Shown: one piece after another, positions 19,960-29,607 of the stretch | Numbering within the stretch: position 1 is the stretch's first letter | How the letters are laid out: each line of letters begins with the position of its first letter | Source: Deltaproteobacteria bacterium | GTDB taxonomy: Bacteria; Desulfobacterota; Desulfuromonadia; Desulfuromonadales; JAAYDE01 | Direction of reading: 5' to 3' | NCBI GenBank assembly: GCA_012729375.1 | Contig: JAAYDE010000135.1 | Span: 20,271-84,270, forward strand | Length of the DNA: 64,000 bases | Position numbers and translations under genes: made by a program | The notes under the pieces: generated by a model | Seen by the model: only the letters and a program-made list of their open reading frames with translations | Told to the model about the DNA's origin: nothing | Database searches by the model: none

Positions 19960-20721
19960 TCAACCGAACCGCCCGGTGATATAGTCTTCCGTCTGCTTCA
20001 GGCCCGGCTTTGTGAAAATCCTTTTGGTTTCATTGGTTTCGATCAGTTTCCCCATGTAGAAAAAGGCTGTGTAATCAGAGACCCGGGCAGCCTGCTGCAT
20101 GTTGTGGGTGACGATGATGATGGTCAGATCCTTTTTCAATTCATGGATCAACTCCTCGATCTTCTGAGTGGCGATGGGGTCCAAAGCCGATGCCGGTTCA
20201 TCCATGAGCAGGATTTCCGGTTTTACCGCCAGCGCCCGGCCGATGCAGAGGCGCTGCTGCTGGCCCCCCGACAGGCCGAGGGCCGAACTGTGGAGGCGGT
20301 CTTTCACCTCGTCCCAGAGAGCGGCGCCGCGAAGGCTCTCCTCGACCCTTTCCTGCAGTATCCCCCGGTCGCGGATTCCGTTGACGCGCAATCCATAGGC
20401 GATGTTTTCAAAGATGGTTTTGGGAAACGGGTTCGGTTTCTGGAAAACCATGCCGATGCGGCTCCTCAGGGTGACCACATCCACCGAAGAGCAATTGATG
20501 TTGGTGCCGTCGAGGAGGATGTCTCCCTCCATCCGCGTGCCCGGGATCAGGTCGTTCATCCGGTTGAAGCAGCGCAGGTAGGTGCTTTTTCCGCAACCGG
20601 AGGGGCCGATGAGGGCGGTAACCCGGTTTTTGGAGAAATCTATGCTGATGTCGTGGAGAGCCTGGACGGAACCGTAATAGAAATCAAGATGTTTGGAGGC
20701 AATTTTAACGTTGTTGTTCAT
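19960..20721 (-). CDS. pstB: Phosphate ABC transporter ATPase PstB
   Basis: [46 protein letters not shown]. Confidence 0.95.
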   Translation of the reverse strand: MNNNVKIASKHLDFYYGSVQALHDISIDFSKNRVTALIGPSGCGKSTYLRCFNRMNDLIPGTRMEGDILLDGTNINCSSVDVVTLRSRIGMVFQKPNPFPKTIFENIAYGLRVNGIRDRGILQERVEESLRGAALWDEVKDRLHSSALGLSGGQQQRLCIGRALAVKPEILLMDEPASALDPIATQKIEELIHELKKDLTIIIVTHNMQQAARVSDYTAFFYMGKLIETNETKRIFTKPGLKQTEDYITGRFG

Positions 20722-20752
20722 GTATGCAAACCTCGAACTTCCGTGTTTCTGG

Positions 20753-21691
20753 TCACTTGGCTTTATTCCGCAACCGGGAACGGTACAGAATCGCCGTGAG
20801 GTTCAGGCCCAGCACCAAGGTGATAAGGACCAGGGCGGTCCCGTACTGAAGGGGACGGGTCGCCTCGATCTCGGTGCCGGCGGTGGCCAGGACGTAGATG
20901 TGGTAGGGGAGGGCCATCACCTTGTCGAACAGGGAGGAGGGCAGGGCGGGAGTGAAGAACACCGCGGCGGTGAACATGATCGGTGCCGTCTCTCCCGCCG
21001 CCCGGCCGATGCCGAGAATCCCCCCGGTGAGGATGCCGGGCAGGGCCGCCGGCAGCACCACCCGGTAGATGGTTTGCCATTTGGTGGCGCCCAGGGCCAG
21101 CGAGGCTTCCCGGTAAGTGCTGGGCACTGCTTTCAGTGCCTCCTCCGTGGTGCCGATGATGACCGGCAGGGACATGGCGCCGAGGGTCAGGGCGCCGGAC
21201 AGGATGCTGACTCCGAATTGACAGTAAATGACAAAGAAGGCCAGACCGAAAAGGCCGAAAACCACCGACGGCACGCCCGCCAGGTTGTTGATGCCGATGC
21301 GGATTACACGGAGGATTTTGCCCGGCCGGGCGTATTCATTGAGATACACGGCCGAAGCGATGCCGATGGGAAAGGCGACAGCCATGGCCCCCAGAGCCAA
21401 AGAGGCCGTGCCCACGATGCAGGGCAGGATGCCCCCTTCGGTCATGGCGTTGCGCGGAGCTTGGGTCAAAAAGGTCCAGGTGACGGCACGCCAGCCATTG
21501 GCGGCCATGAAAAAAAGAATGATCAAGAGAGCCAGAGCGGTGACGGCGACGGCGCTTCGGAACATAAAGAAGACCAACCATTCCATCCGCTTGCGGCGGC
21601 GCAGTCGCGCCTCGTGGGTTTGCAGCAGGATGTCCATGGCAGGGCTTTGCTCCAGTGCCGCTGCGGCCGTCGGTTTGCCTGGTGGACTCAT
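20753..21691 (-). CDS. pstA: Phosphate ABC transporter permease PstA
   Basis: [18 protein letters not shown]...[64 protein letters not shown]. Confidence 0.95.
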   Translation of the reverse strand: MSPPGKPTAAAALEQSPAMDILLQTHEARLRRRKRMEWLVFFMFRSAVAVTALALLIILFFMAANGWRAVTWTFLTQAPRNAMTEGGILPCIVGTASLALGAMAVAFPIGIASAVYLNEYARPGKILRVIRIGINNLAGVPSVVFGLFGLAFFVIYCQFGVSILSGALTLGAMSLPVIIGTTEEALKAVPSTYREASLALGATKWQTIYRVVLPAALPGILTGGILGIGRAAGETAPIMFTAAVFFTPALPSSLFDKVMALPYHIYVLATAGTEIEATRPLQYGTALVLITLVLGLNLTAILYRSRLRNKAK

Positions 21692-22581
21692 AATGTCGCC
21701 GCTCCTGTCTGTTTGTATCGATGGGCCACTTGATCGGCCACCAGATTAAAACAAAAAGTGAACAAAAACAGCACCATGCCGGTGGCGAAGAGGGCGTGGT
21801 AATGATCGCCGCGGAAAGGGGCTTCGGCCATTTCCGCGGCGATGCTGGCCGGCAAGGGCCGTACCGGATCGAAGATGGATGTTGGCACCATGGCTGCCCC
21901 GCCCGCCACCATCAGCACCACCATGGTCTCACCGATGGCCCGCGACATGCCCAATATGACCGCGGTGCTGATTCCCGAAAGGGAGGCCGGCAAAATGACC
22001 CTGAGGATGGTTTCCAGGCGGGTTGCCCCCAAGGCCAGGGAGGCTTCCTTCAGTTCCTTGGGGACGCTGTAGATGGCATCCTCCGAGATGCTGCAGATGG
22101 TCGGCACCGACATGAAGGCGAGCATCAGGGCGGCATTGAAAAGGTTGAGGCCGGTGGCCAGGTTGAAGGTCTCTTGGAGGAAAGGAGCGACTACCACCAT
22201 ACCGAAGAAGCCGATCACCACAGAGGGCAGGGATGCCAGCAGTTCGACGGCCGGCTTGGCAATCTCCCGGAATCGGCGGGAGGCGATTTCGGCCAGATAG
22301 ATGGCCGTCATCACCCCCAAGGGAATGGCGATGGCCGCCGCAAGAACGGTCACGCCCAAGGAGGCGAGAATGAGGGGGAAGATTCCGAAATCCGGGGGCT
22401 CGGAGGTCGGGTACCAGTATCTTCCCAAAACAAAATCCCTGATCGACACCTCTTCGAAAATCGGCACTCCCTCCTTCACCAGGAAGAGAAAAATCAGCAC
22501 GAGGGTGAAGATCGACATGAAGGCGATGAGGAAAAATAGTCCGCGGATGGTTTTTTCTCGGGTGTTTCTGGCTGAAAGCAT
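21688..22581 (-). CDS. pstC: Phosphate ABC transporter permease PstC
   Basis: [63 protein letters not shown]. Confidence 0.95.
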   Translation of the reverse strand: MLSARNTREKTIRGLFFLIAFMSIFTLVLIFLFLVKEGVPIFEEVSIRDFVLGRYWYPTSEPPDFGIFPLILASLGVTVLAAAIAIPLGVMTAIYLAEIASRRFREIAKPAVELLASLPSVVIGFFGMVVVAPFLQETFNLATGLNLFNAALMLAFMSVPTICSISEDAIYSVPKELKEASLALGATRLETILRVILPASLSGISTAVILGMSRAIGETMVVLMVAGGAAMVPTSIFDPVRPLPASIAAEMAEAPFRGDHYHALFATGMVLFLFTFCFNLVADQVAHRYKQTGAATL

Positions 22582-22672
22582 TTCCGGATTCCAGGTTTCT
22601 GGGCACTATAGAGAGCGGCAAACCGACCGGGCGCAAGGCTTCGCGCCCGGTCGTTCCCCGGTTCAGTGCATA

Positions 22673-23506
22673 TCAGTAAAGAGGTACATAACCCGCTTCT
22701 TCGACATACTTCTGGCCCTTCTGAGGGTCTAGAAGGTAGTTGATGAATTTCACCGTATTCCCTTCCGGCCAGCCGCGGGTGAACATGAACAGGGGCCGGC
22801 TGATCGGAAAACTGCCGTCGAGGGTAGTGGTTTTGGTGCCTTCGATGCCGTTGACCTTGACCGGCTTCAGTTCCCGGTTCAGGTAGCCGATGCCGACATA
22901 GCCGACGGCGTTGGGGTTTTTGGAAACGGCCTGGGCCACCGCTCCGCTGGATGCCTGGAGCAGAGCGCCGGGATAGACCTTTTCCTTTTTCATGACTTTC
23001 TCCTCCCAGACCTCATAGGTCCCCGAAGAGGTGTCGCGGGAGATGACGACGATGGGACGGTCTGGGCCGCCGATATCCTTCCAGTTCCGGACCGCGCCCT
23101 GATAAATCCCCTTGAGCTGCTCCAGGGTCAGGTCCTTGACGCTGTTGCCAGGATGAACGACGGGAATGATGCAGTCATAGGCCACCCGGAAGGGCACCGG
23201 ATAGGCACCTTTTTCGATAGCCATCTTCACCTCTATGTCCTTGATGAAGCGGGAGGACATGGCGATGTCGGTGGTGCCGTCGATGATCGCCTTGATGCCG
23301 TTGCCGGAGCCGCCGCCGGAGATGGAGATGGCCAGTTCCGGCATTTCTTTCATGTAAGCCTCCGCCACCTTCTGGGCGATGGGGAGGACCGTGGTGGAGC
23401 CGTTGACACCTAGATTGCCCGCTGCCGTCGCCGCAGAGGAGACGGTCAGCAGGAACGCTGCCGCCAGGGAAAACAGACCACGCCTATGCAGATTTTTTTT
23501 CATCAC
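22673..23506 (-). CDS. pstS: Phosphate-binding protein PstS
   Basis: NGSTTVLPIAQKVAEAYMK...SGGGSGNGIKAIIDGTTDIAMSSR...SRDTSSGTYEVWEEKVM. Confidence 0.93.
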   Translation of the reverse strand: MMKKNLHRRGLFSLAAAFLLTVSSAATAAGNLGVNGSTTVLPIAQKVAEAYMKEMPELAISISGGGSGNGIKAIIDGTTDIAMSSRFIKDIEVKMAIEKGAYPVPFRVAYDCIIPVVHPGNSVKDLTLEQLKGIYQGAVRNWKDIGGPDRPIVVISRDTSSGTYEVWEEKVMKKEKVYPGALLQASSGAVAQAVSKNPNAVGYVGIGYLNRELKPVKVNGIEGTKTTTLDGSFPISRPLFMFTRGWPEGNTVKFINYLLDPQKGQKYVEEAGYVPLY

Positions 23507-23536
23507 TTTTCTCTCCTTTGGGTAATTGTGATGGCC

Positions 23537-23556
23537 CTTTGTTAGGGCTTTGTTAG
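23537..23556 (-). promoter_or_regulatory. Candidate Pho box: 11-bp-phased direct repeats
   Basis: CTTTGTTAG at 23537-23545 and 23548-23556 (CTAACAAAG on the pstS strand), about 30-50 bp upstream of pstS. Confidence 0.6.
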
Positions 23557-23729
23557 CCTCATGATCCCGTTGCGATGGTTTGAATGCAGTTCTTTCTCTT
23601 TTGCCGATCCAAACAACGCCCTGGAGGATAAAAGAACGGAAATGAGGCCGGCTTGATTGGCTTCTTTTATCGCAAGGATTTGCGAGGAGATTGTTGCGGG
23701 AGTGTTAGAAATCGGTGAGGAGGCGAGGA

Positions 23730-25511
23730 TTATTGGTGGGGGTTGGGCAGCCGCACGGAGAACGTGCTTCCCTTGCCGGGGACGCTGACGACATCTACCG
23801 TGCCGCCATGAATCTGGGCGATGTGTTTGACGATAGCCAGACCCAGGCCGGTTCCCCCCAGTTTGCGGCTGCGGGCCTTGTCGACCCGGTAGAAACGTTC
23901 GAAAATGCGGGGCAGGTGCTCCGCGGCGATCCCCGTCCCCCAGTCCTGAACGATGATCAGCACTTCCTGCTGGTTTTCCTCGGCGCGCACCAGAACTCTG
24001 CCGTTTTTCGGGCTGTATTTTATGGCGTTGTCGATCAGGTTGGTGACGGCCTGCTCCAGCAGGGGCGGATTGACGGCGGCCGTCAGTTCGGGCGGGCATT
24101 GCAGCTCGATATGCACCGACTCGTCCCGGGCCAGAGCCGAGCAGGAGACAAGAGCGGCGTTGAGCACCTCGCTCAAGCGGCGTTTTTCCAGTTGGATGCT
24201 CACGGTTTCTTCATCCTCTTCGATGCGTGAGAGGCGCAGCAGATCCTCGATGATGGCGTTGAGGCGCTCCGCCTGCTTGGCGACGATGCGGAGGAAGCGT
24301 CGGCCTTCCTCGGGCTGGTCGAGGGCGCCTTCTAAAAGGGTTTCCACAAACCCTTTGATGGCGGTGATCGGCGTCCGCAGTTCGTGGGAGACATTGGCGA
24401 CGAAATCGCGGCGGACGTTCTCCAGACGGCGGATGCGGGAGACATCGTTGAGGACGACCAGGGCGCCGAAGGGTTCCCCGGCGGCGTTTTTCAGCGGCAT
24501 GCCGTGCATCTGGAAAAAGATTTCCCTGGTTCCGTCCTGGATCAGCACCTCTCCCTCAACCGGTTCCGGACTGCTCAGGGTGTGGCGGATGAAGCGCAGC
24601 ATATCGGCCTTGCGCACCACTTCCTGGATCGGCTTCCCCTGCGGGTTGTCGTCGCTGACGGAGAGCAGGACCTGCCCCGCCTGGTTGAGCCGCAGAATGC
24701 GTTCCTCCTTGTCCACCGCCACCACCCCCTCCACCATGCTGGAGAGAACGGCTTCCTGCTCGTTGCGCTGACGGATGACCGTATCGATGCGATCCTGCAG
24801 CCTGGCAGCCATCTTATTCAGGCTGTCGGCCAGCGCCACCACCTCCGCCGGTCCGGCGATGTGGATTTTTTTGCGCAGATGGCCGGTGGCGAAGATCTCC
24901 GCCGCCTTCTTGATCCTTTCCAGGGGACGGCTGATGCGCCGGGAAACCAGGAAGCTGATCAGGGCGGCAGCCAGGGCCACGGCAAGACTGCTGAAAATAA
25001 TTCCCGGATAGGCCATGGAGAGGGCCGCATTGAAGGATTGGATGGGCTTGGCGGTACGCACGACGCCGGTGGGAGCGGATTCCGGGCCGATGGGAAGGGC
25101 GACATAGAGCATGGATGTATGGAGGGAATAGCTGTAACGAACCGCCTGGCCGATCCTGCCGGCCAGGGCCTCGAGGAATTCGGGTCGGTCGGCGTGGTTG
25201 TCCAAGGATTGGCCGTTTTCGGTGGAGTCGGCCAGGACCTGCCCGTTGGCCAGAATCAGGGTGATGCGGGAGCCGGTTTTTTCGCCTAAAGTGGTGATCA
25301 TCCCGCGCAGGAGGCGCTCCTCACCGGCGGCAAAAGGGAGACGTATCTGTTCGGCGATGAGCATTGCCTGGTCGCGGAGGTCGATGAGGGTCTGTTCGCG
25401 GTGGAAATTCTTCAGGGTATTGACGGACAGAAAGGTGGTGATGGACATCATCAACAGGATGAAGACCAGGTAGCTGGCAAAAAGTTTCTGGAAAATGGGG
25501 CGGTTTTTCAT
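23730..25511 (-). CDS. phoR: Phosphate regulon sensor kinase PhoR
   Basis: HAMP-PAS-HisKA (VANVSHELRTPITAIKGFVETLL)-HATPase (RVDKARSRKLGGTGLGLAIVKHI). Confidence 0.9.
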   Translation of the reverse strand: MKNRPIFQKLFASYLVFILLMMSITTFLSVNTLKNFHREQTLIDLRDQAMLIAEQIRLPFAAGEERLLRGMITTLGEKTGSRITLILANGQVLADSTENGQSLDNHADRPEFLEALAGRIGQAVRYSYSLHTSMLYVALPIGPESAPTGVVRTAKPIQSFNAALSMAYPGIIFSSLAVALAAALISFLVSRRISRPLERIKKAAEIFATGHLRKKIHIAGPAEVVALADSLNKMAARLQDRIDTVIRQRNEQEAVLSSMVEGVVAVDKEERILRLNQAGQVLLSVSDDNPQGKPIQEVVRKADMLRFIRHTLSSPEPVEGEVLIQDGTREIFFQMHGMPLKNAAGEPFGALVVLNDVSRIRRLENVRRDFVANVSHELRTPITAIKGFVETLLEGALDQPEEGRRFLRIVAKQAERLNAIIEDLLRLSRIEEDEETVSIQLEKRRLSEVLNAALVSCSALARDESVHIELQCPPELTAAVNPPLLEQAVTNLIDNAIKYSPKNGRVLVRAEENQQEVLIIVQDWGTGIAAEHLPRIFERFYRVDKARSRKLGGTGLGLAIVKHIAQIHGGTVDVVSVPGKGSTFSVRLPNPHQ

Positions 25512-25514
25512 CCG

Positions 25515-26207
25515 TCAATCTTTGAAGCGGTAGCCGACGCCGCGGACGGTTTCGATGTATTTTCCGCAGCGCCCCAATTTTTTTCGCAGGCCGACGATCT
25601 GCACGTCGACGGCCCGGTCGGTGACGGCATAATCCTCGCCGCGGACCGCGTTGACGATCTGATAGCGGGTGAAAACCCAGCCGGGGCGGGAAGCCAGAAA
25701 GTACAGAACATGAAATTCGGTGAAGGTCAGATCGATCGGTGTGCCTTCCACCAGCACCTCCTTGCGGCCGGGGTGGATGATGAGCTCGTGGATGTGCAGG
25801 GCCGAGGGGTCCGCGGCGGGGACCGTTTCCCGCCGTGGGCGGCGCAGCACGGCTTTGACCCGGGCACAGAGGATCCGCGTACTGAAAGGCTTGCTGATAT
25901 AATCGTCGGCCCCCAGTTCCAGGCCGGTGACGATATCCCTTTCCTCGCCCTTGGCGGTTACCATGATAATGGGAATCAAGGCGGTTTCCTCAGCCGTTTT
26001 CAGCTTCCGGCAGAGTTCCATGCCGCTGATCCCCGGCAGCATCAGGTCGAGAAGAATGAGGTCCGGTTTTGTGTCGCGGAGCCGTTTCAGCCCTTCTTCG
26101 GCGGAAAGGACACCGATTACCTGGTAACCTTCCTTGGTAAGGTTGTAGTGCATCAGGGCGAGGATATCCTCTTCATCCTCGATGATCAGAATCGTCTTGT
26201 CTATCAT
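25515..26207 (-). CDS. phoB: Phosphate response regulator PhoB
   Basis: IIEDEEDILALMHYNLTKEGY...DLILLDLMLPGISG...winged helix ENAVRGEDYAVTDRAVDVQIVGLRKKLG-type. Confidence 0.9.
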   Translation of the reverse strand: MIDKTILIIEDEEDILALMHYNLTKEGYQVIGVLSAEEGLKRLRDTKPDLILLDLMLPGISGMELCRKLKTAEETALIPIIMVTAKGEERDIVTGLELGADDYISKPFSTRILCARVKAVLRRPRRETVPAADPSALHIHELIIHPGRKEVLVEGTPIDLTFTEFHVLYFLASRPGWVFTRYQIVNAVRGEDYAVTDRAVDVQIVGLRKKLGRCGKYIETVRGVGYRFKD

Positions 26208-26317
26208 TGCCAACCTGTTTTTTTGCCGGTCTTTCCGCTGATTCTGAAAGACCATTGTTTAAAATATGTTAGGAGCCGGGAAGGTAAATGTAAAGGGCTA
26301 ACCGAAAAGAGGTTTCC

Positions 26318-26536
26318 ATGCTGATCAGCGCGGCTTTGCAACGCTTACAGACGGGAATCGTGTATCGGACGCGGCTTGACGGCGACGAGGTAAAGGTTGT
26401 CCTCAAAGACGGGAAAGTGACGCGGGTCCTGATCAACAATGTCACGGTGGATCGGGGAGAGGGTGTTGAAAGGGAACTCTCACTTACCCTCGAGGACCTG
26501 TTGCTTGACGACTGGGAGGTGGCCCAGGGCTTCTGA
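26318..26536 (+). CDS. Small conserved-looking protein (72 aa); C-terminal EDLLLDDWEV
   Basis: MLISAALQRLQTGIVYRTRLDGDEVKVVLKDGKVTRVLINNVTVDRGEGVERELSLTLEDLLLDDWEVAQGF; divergent from phoB. Confidence 0.6.
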   Translation: MLISAALQRLQTGIVYRTRLDGDEVKVVLKDGKVTRVLINNVTVDRGEGVERELSLTLEDLLLDDWEVAQGF

Positions 26537-26570
26537 CCGCCATGAAAGGCGGCAGGAAAAGCACCACACC

Positions 26571-27368
26571 TCAGCGGGTCAGAACCTTGCGGAATTCCCG
26601 GAGCTTGTTTTTAACGACGGCGGCGTTTTCCGGTCCCATGCGGAGCAAGGTTTTCTGTCCCGCGGAAAGGTTTTCCAGATCGGGATCGGCGAACCGGTAA
26701 AGGACATGGGGCTGGATCAGCGGCACAGGCTGCCTGGGTTCCGGGGTGGACAGGAGGTGATCGATCCCTTCCAGGAGGCGTTGGTGGAATTGTCCCCCGA
26801 CCACTCCCAGTTCGTCATAGGCCTGCTGAAAAAGGGGATAGAGGCGGGCGTAAGCCCGGCCCGCCGTCTCCATAGGGATCCTTTCCAGCAAACGGATATA
26901 AGGAGCGTAACGGTTGTAGTTTTGCGGGTCGATGAAGGCGCGGCCGTTATCGGTCATGACTTGGAAGGGACCGCCCACCGGCTTGACGGGCATCTTGTCG
27001 AGGGGCAGTTTGTGCTCCGCCAGGCTGTGCACCAAGAGAACGAAGCGCTGGATCAGATGGTCCCGAGTCAAAATCCCGTCACCGCCGTCTTCGGGGAAAA
27101 GCACGCTTGCCCAGGCTCCCGTTTCCTCATCGGCGGAATCCAGGGGCGGGAGGGGTTGTCGGGTGCCGTCGGCGGAGGTGGGGACTTCTCTCTGAAGGAT
27201 GGCGGGGCGCCGCTCAGGTACCGGCTCTAGGACTTCCACCGGGATACGCTGACCGGTGGGCGCTTCCGATGCCGCCTTCGGTTTGAGGCTTTCCGGGTAG
27301 CGGAGGTAGAGGGTGACGGCCAGGCCGGTCAAAAGAAAGAGCAGGGTGAAGAGAACGGTTTTTTTCAT
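26571..27368 (-). CDS. DUF3014-like membrane-anchored protein
   Basis: N-terminal TM (MKKTVLFTLLFLLTGLAVTLYLRYP) followed by LTRDHLIQRFVLLVHSLAEHKLPLDKMPVKPVGGPF...YNRYAPYIRLLE. Confidence 0.7.
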   Translation of the reverse strand: MKKTVLFTLLFLLTGLAVTLYLRYPESLKPKAASEAPTGQRIPVEVLEPVPERRPAILQREVPTSADGTRQPLPPLDSADEETGAWASVLFPEDGGDGILTRDHLIQRFVLLVHSLAEHKLPLDKMPVKPVGGPFQVMTDNGRAFIDPQNYNRYAPYIRLLERIPMETAGRAYARLYPLFQQAYDELGVVGGQFHQRLLEGIDHLLSTPEPRQPVPLIQPHVLYRFADPDLENLSAGQKTLLRMGPENAAVVKNKLREFRKVLTR

Positions 27369-27390
27369 CACTTTGAGCCTTTTCCTTCGA

Positions 27391-27530
27391 CAGGATGTTG
27401 AAAACCAGAATCTGAAGCTTAGGTAAGGCGCGAGGATTTTGAAAAGCACATGCTTTTACAACAGGATGCAAGTATTTGAGAAACCCGCGAAACGGCACAT
27501 AAGGGCCAAAGGCGCAGTTTTCAAAAGCGA
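27391..27530. repeat. Candidate dispersed intergenic repeat/MITE-like element
   Basis: Bounded by TTGAAAAC (27398-27405) and GTTTTCAA (27517-27524); internal AAAAGCAcaTGCTTTT; only one copy in this window. Confidence 0.35.
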
Positions 27531-27592
27531 GTTAAATAGGAGTGTGTTCTCGAGGAGAGGGCAAATCGTGGTAATAAAGAAAAAGAGATGTC

Positions 27593-27648
27593 AAAAGGTG
27601 GCCTCAAAATTGCTTTGAAAATCGATGGGGCAATCTCCGCCACCTTTT
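27593..27648 (+). other. Nested long hairpin
   Basis: AAAAGGTGGC...GCCACCTTTT (10-bp arms) enclosing ATTGC...GCAAT. Confidence 0.7.
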
Positions 27649-27653
27649 TATTC

Positions 27654-27691
27654 CCCCGTGCCGTTTCTCTCCTCCCGCACGGGGTTTTTTT
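27654..27691 (+). terminator. Intrinsic terminator located between two divergent genes
   Basis: CCCCGTGC-N15-GCACGGGG-TTTTTTT. Confidence 0.8.
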
Positions 27692-27812
27692 GTCCCGTGC
27701 CCGAGCCGAAAATTTGCCTTTTGACCTTAAACGAGTATATATCTTTTTTTAACCTTGATGTTAAGGGCAGATTCGGCACACAAAAAAGGATCTGCCTGAT
27801 TCTGCAAATGGA

Positions 27813-28826
27813 ATGACGGAACCGGTCATGACCCCAAAGATCCTCATCGCCTGCGATCTTGCCGAATCCTTCCGGGATCGGCTGAAAAAAGCCGGTTTTT
27901 CCTTGGCGGTTGTCCCCGGCAGGGATGCCTTGGCCGATTCCTTGAAAGGAGTGCAGGGCCTCTTCATCGGCGCCCGTTTCCGTTTTACCCGGGAACTTCT
28001 GGAGCAGGCCGATTGCCTGGAAGCCATTTCCTTCTGCGGCGCCGGAGTGGGCACCTATGTCGATGAGGAAACCGCCACCCGGAACGGCATCGCGGTCATG
28101 AACGCCCCCGGTGTCAACGCCGACGCCGTGGCCGAATATGCCCTCGGGTTTCTGCTCGCCCTGCAGAAATTCCTTATCGCCGAAAACAACGCCATCAAAA
28201 CCGGGAGCCCCTTGCGGGCCATGAATTTTTCCGTCCGCGGGATGATCATCGGCATCCTCGGCATGGGTCATGTGGGAAGGCGCATCGCCGAAATCCTTTT
28301 TCATGGATTCCGGACCCCCGTCCTCTATCACAGCCGCTCCCGGAAACCCCAAGCCGAAGAAGCCCTCGCGGCGCGATATGTCTCTTTCGACACCCTTTTG
28401 TCCGCCAGCGATGCCCTTTTCCTATGTCTGCCGGAGACCGATGAGACCCATGGCATGATCGGCGCCGGTGAACTCGCCCGCATGAAGAAGAACGCGCTGC
28501 TCATCAATCCGGCCCGTCCCGGCCTGGTGGACGGCCATGCCCTGTTTCAGGCTTTGCGGGACGGGGTGATCCGGGCGGCGGCCTTTGACGGCTATTATCT
28601 GAGCCACCCTTATCCGCCAACGCCGGCGGAAGATGCTTTCGGCCTGCTTTCCCTTGCCGACGACCGTTTTCTGTGCACCCCCCATGTCGCCAGCCGCAAC
28701 CGAAAGGTTTGGGACGATCTTTTTGAGCAAGCCACCGCCAATCTGCTCGAGTTTTTTGCCACCGGCGACTGCGCCCATATCGTCAACCCCGGCTTTCGCG
28801 ACCATCGCCGGCGGAAAACCGGCTGA
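27813..28826 (+). CDS. D-2-hydroxyacid dehydrogenase family (NAD-binding)
   Basis: MIIGILGMGHVGRRIAEIL, NAPGVNADAVAEYALGFLLAL, RPGLVDGHALFQALRDGVIRAAAFDGY, CTPHVAS. Confidence 0.85.
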   Translation: MTEPVMTPKILIACDLAESFRDRLKKAGFSLAVVPGRDALADSLKGVQGLFIGARFRFTRELLEQADCLEAISFCGAGVGTYVDEETATRNGIAVMNAPGVNADAVAEYALGFLLALQKFLIAENNAIKTGSPLRAMNFSVRGMIIGILGMGHVGRRIAEILFHGFRTPVLYHSRSRKPQAEEALAARYVSFDTLLSASDALFLCLPETDETHGMIGAGELARMKKNALLINPARPGLVDGHALFQALRDGVIRAAAFDGYYLSHPYPPTPAEDAFGLLSLADDRFLCTPHVASRNRKVWDDLFEQATANLLEFFATGDCAHIVNPGFRDHRRRKTG

Positions 28827-29116
28827 CTTGCCGCGCCGCGGTCCATCCTGCTCAACATTTGAAATTCTTTGCGTCCCTTGCGGGGATTGCGGCAAAGATG
28901 GCTTATCGCAGATTCCTGCCACCGGGAAGAGACGCTCTTTGCACTCGCGGTGCACCGCCCTCGGCATCCGCAAGGCGGGAATGGTACTCCTTGGCGGTGA
29001 CGCCGGAACAGCCCCGGCGCAGGGGGATGGTGAGCTCCGGGGAATGAGAAGGTGGGGAGTTGATGAGCGGAAAAAGCGGCTGCGGATACGCTTTTCAACA
29101 AAAACGCATCAATCGC

Positions 29117-29551
29117 TTAGCGGTGATAATCCCCGGCGGCTTCGGGTTGGTAGATGATTTCCACGACCTTGAACTGACGGGTGCCGCCGGGAACCTGCCA
29201 GGTGATGATATCACCGACCCGGTAACCGAGGAGGGCGGTTCCGATTGGCGCCAGGATGGATATTTTGTTTTCCTTCGGGTCGGCGTCATGGGGGAAGACC
29301 AATGTGTAAACCTTTTCCTCTTCGCTGTCGATGTCGAGAAGGCGAACCCTGGAGTTCATGGTGATCACATCGGGAGGTATTTTTTTCGGATCGACGATTT
29401 CGGCGCGGCCCAGTTCGAATTCCAGGTCCTCCAGATGGCTTGTGTCCCGGGATTTGGTCATATCGATCTTGCCCAGCAGGTTTTCCAGCCGGCCCAGATC
29501 GAAATCGGTGATAAAAATGGTTCTGGCCTCATCGGAGCTTTTCATGATCAT
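29117..29551 (-). CDS. rnk: GreA/GreB-family regulator, Rnk-like
   Basis: VTMNSRVRLLDIDSEEEKVYTLVFPHDADPKENKISILAPIGTALLGYRVGDIITWQVPGGTRQFKVVEIIYQPEAAGDY. Confidence 0.85.
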   Translation of the reverse strand: MIMKSSDEARTIFITDFDLGRLENLLGKIDMTKSRDTSHLEDLEFELGRAEIVDPKKIPPDVITMNSRVRLLDIDSEEEKVYTLVFPHDADPKENKISILAPIGTALLGYRVGDIITWQVPGGTRQFKVVEIIYQPEAAGDYHR

Positions 29552-29607
29552 TCTTCCTTTCGGATCAAAATTTCCCTCCCGGTAAGCTTAATATAAATCT
29601 CTCAATT

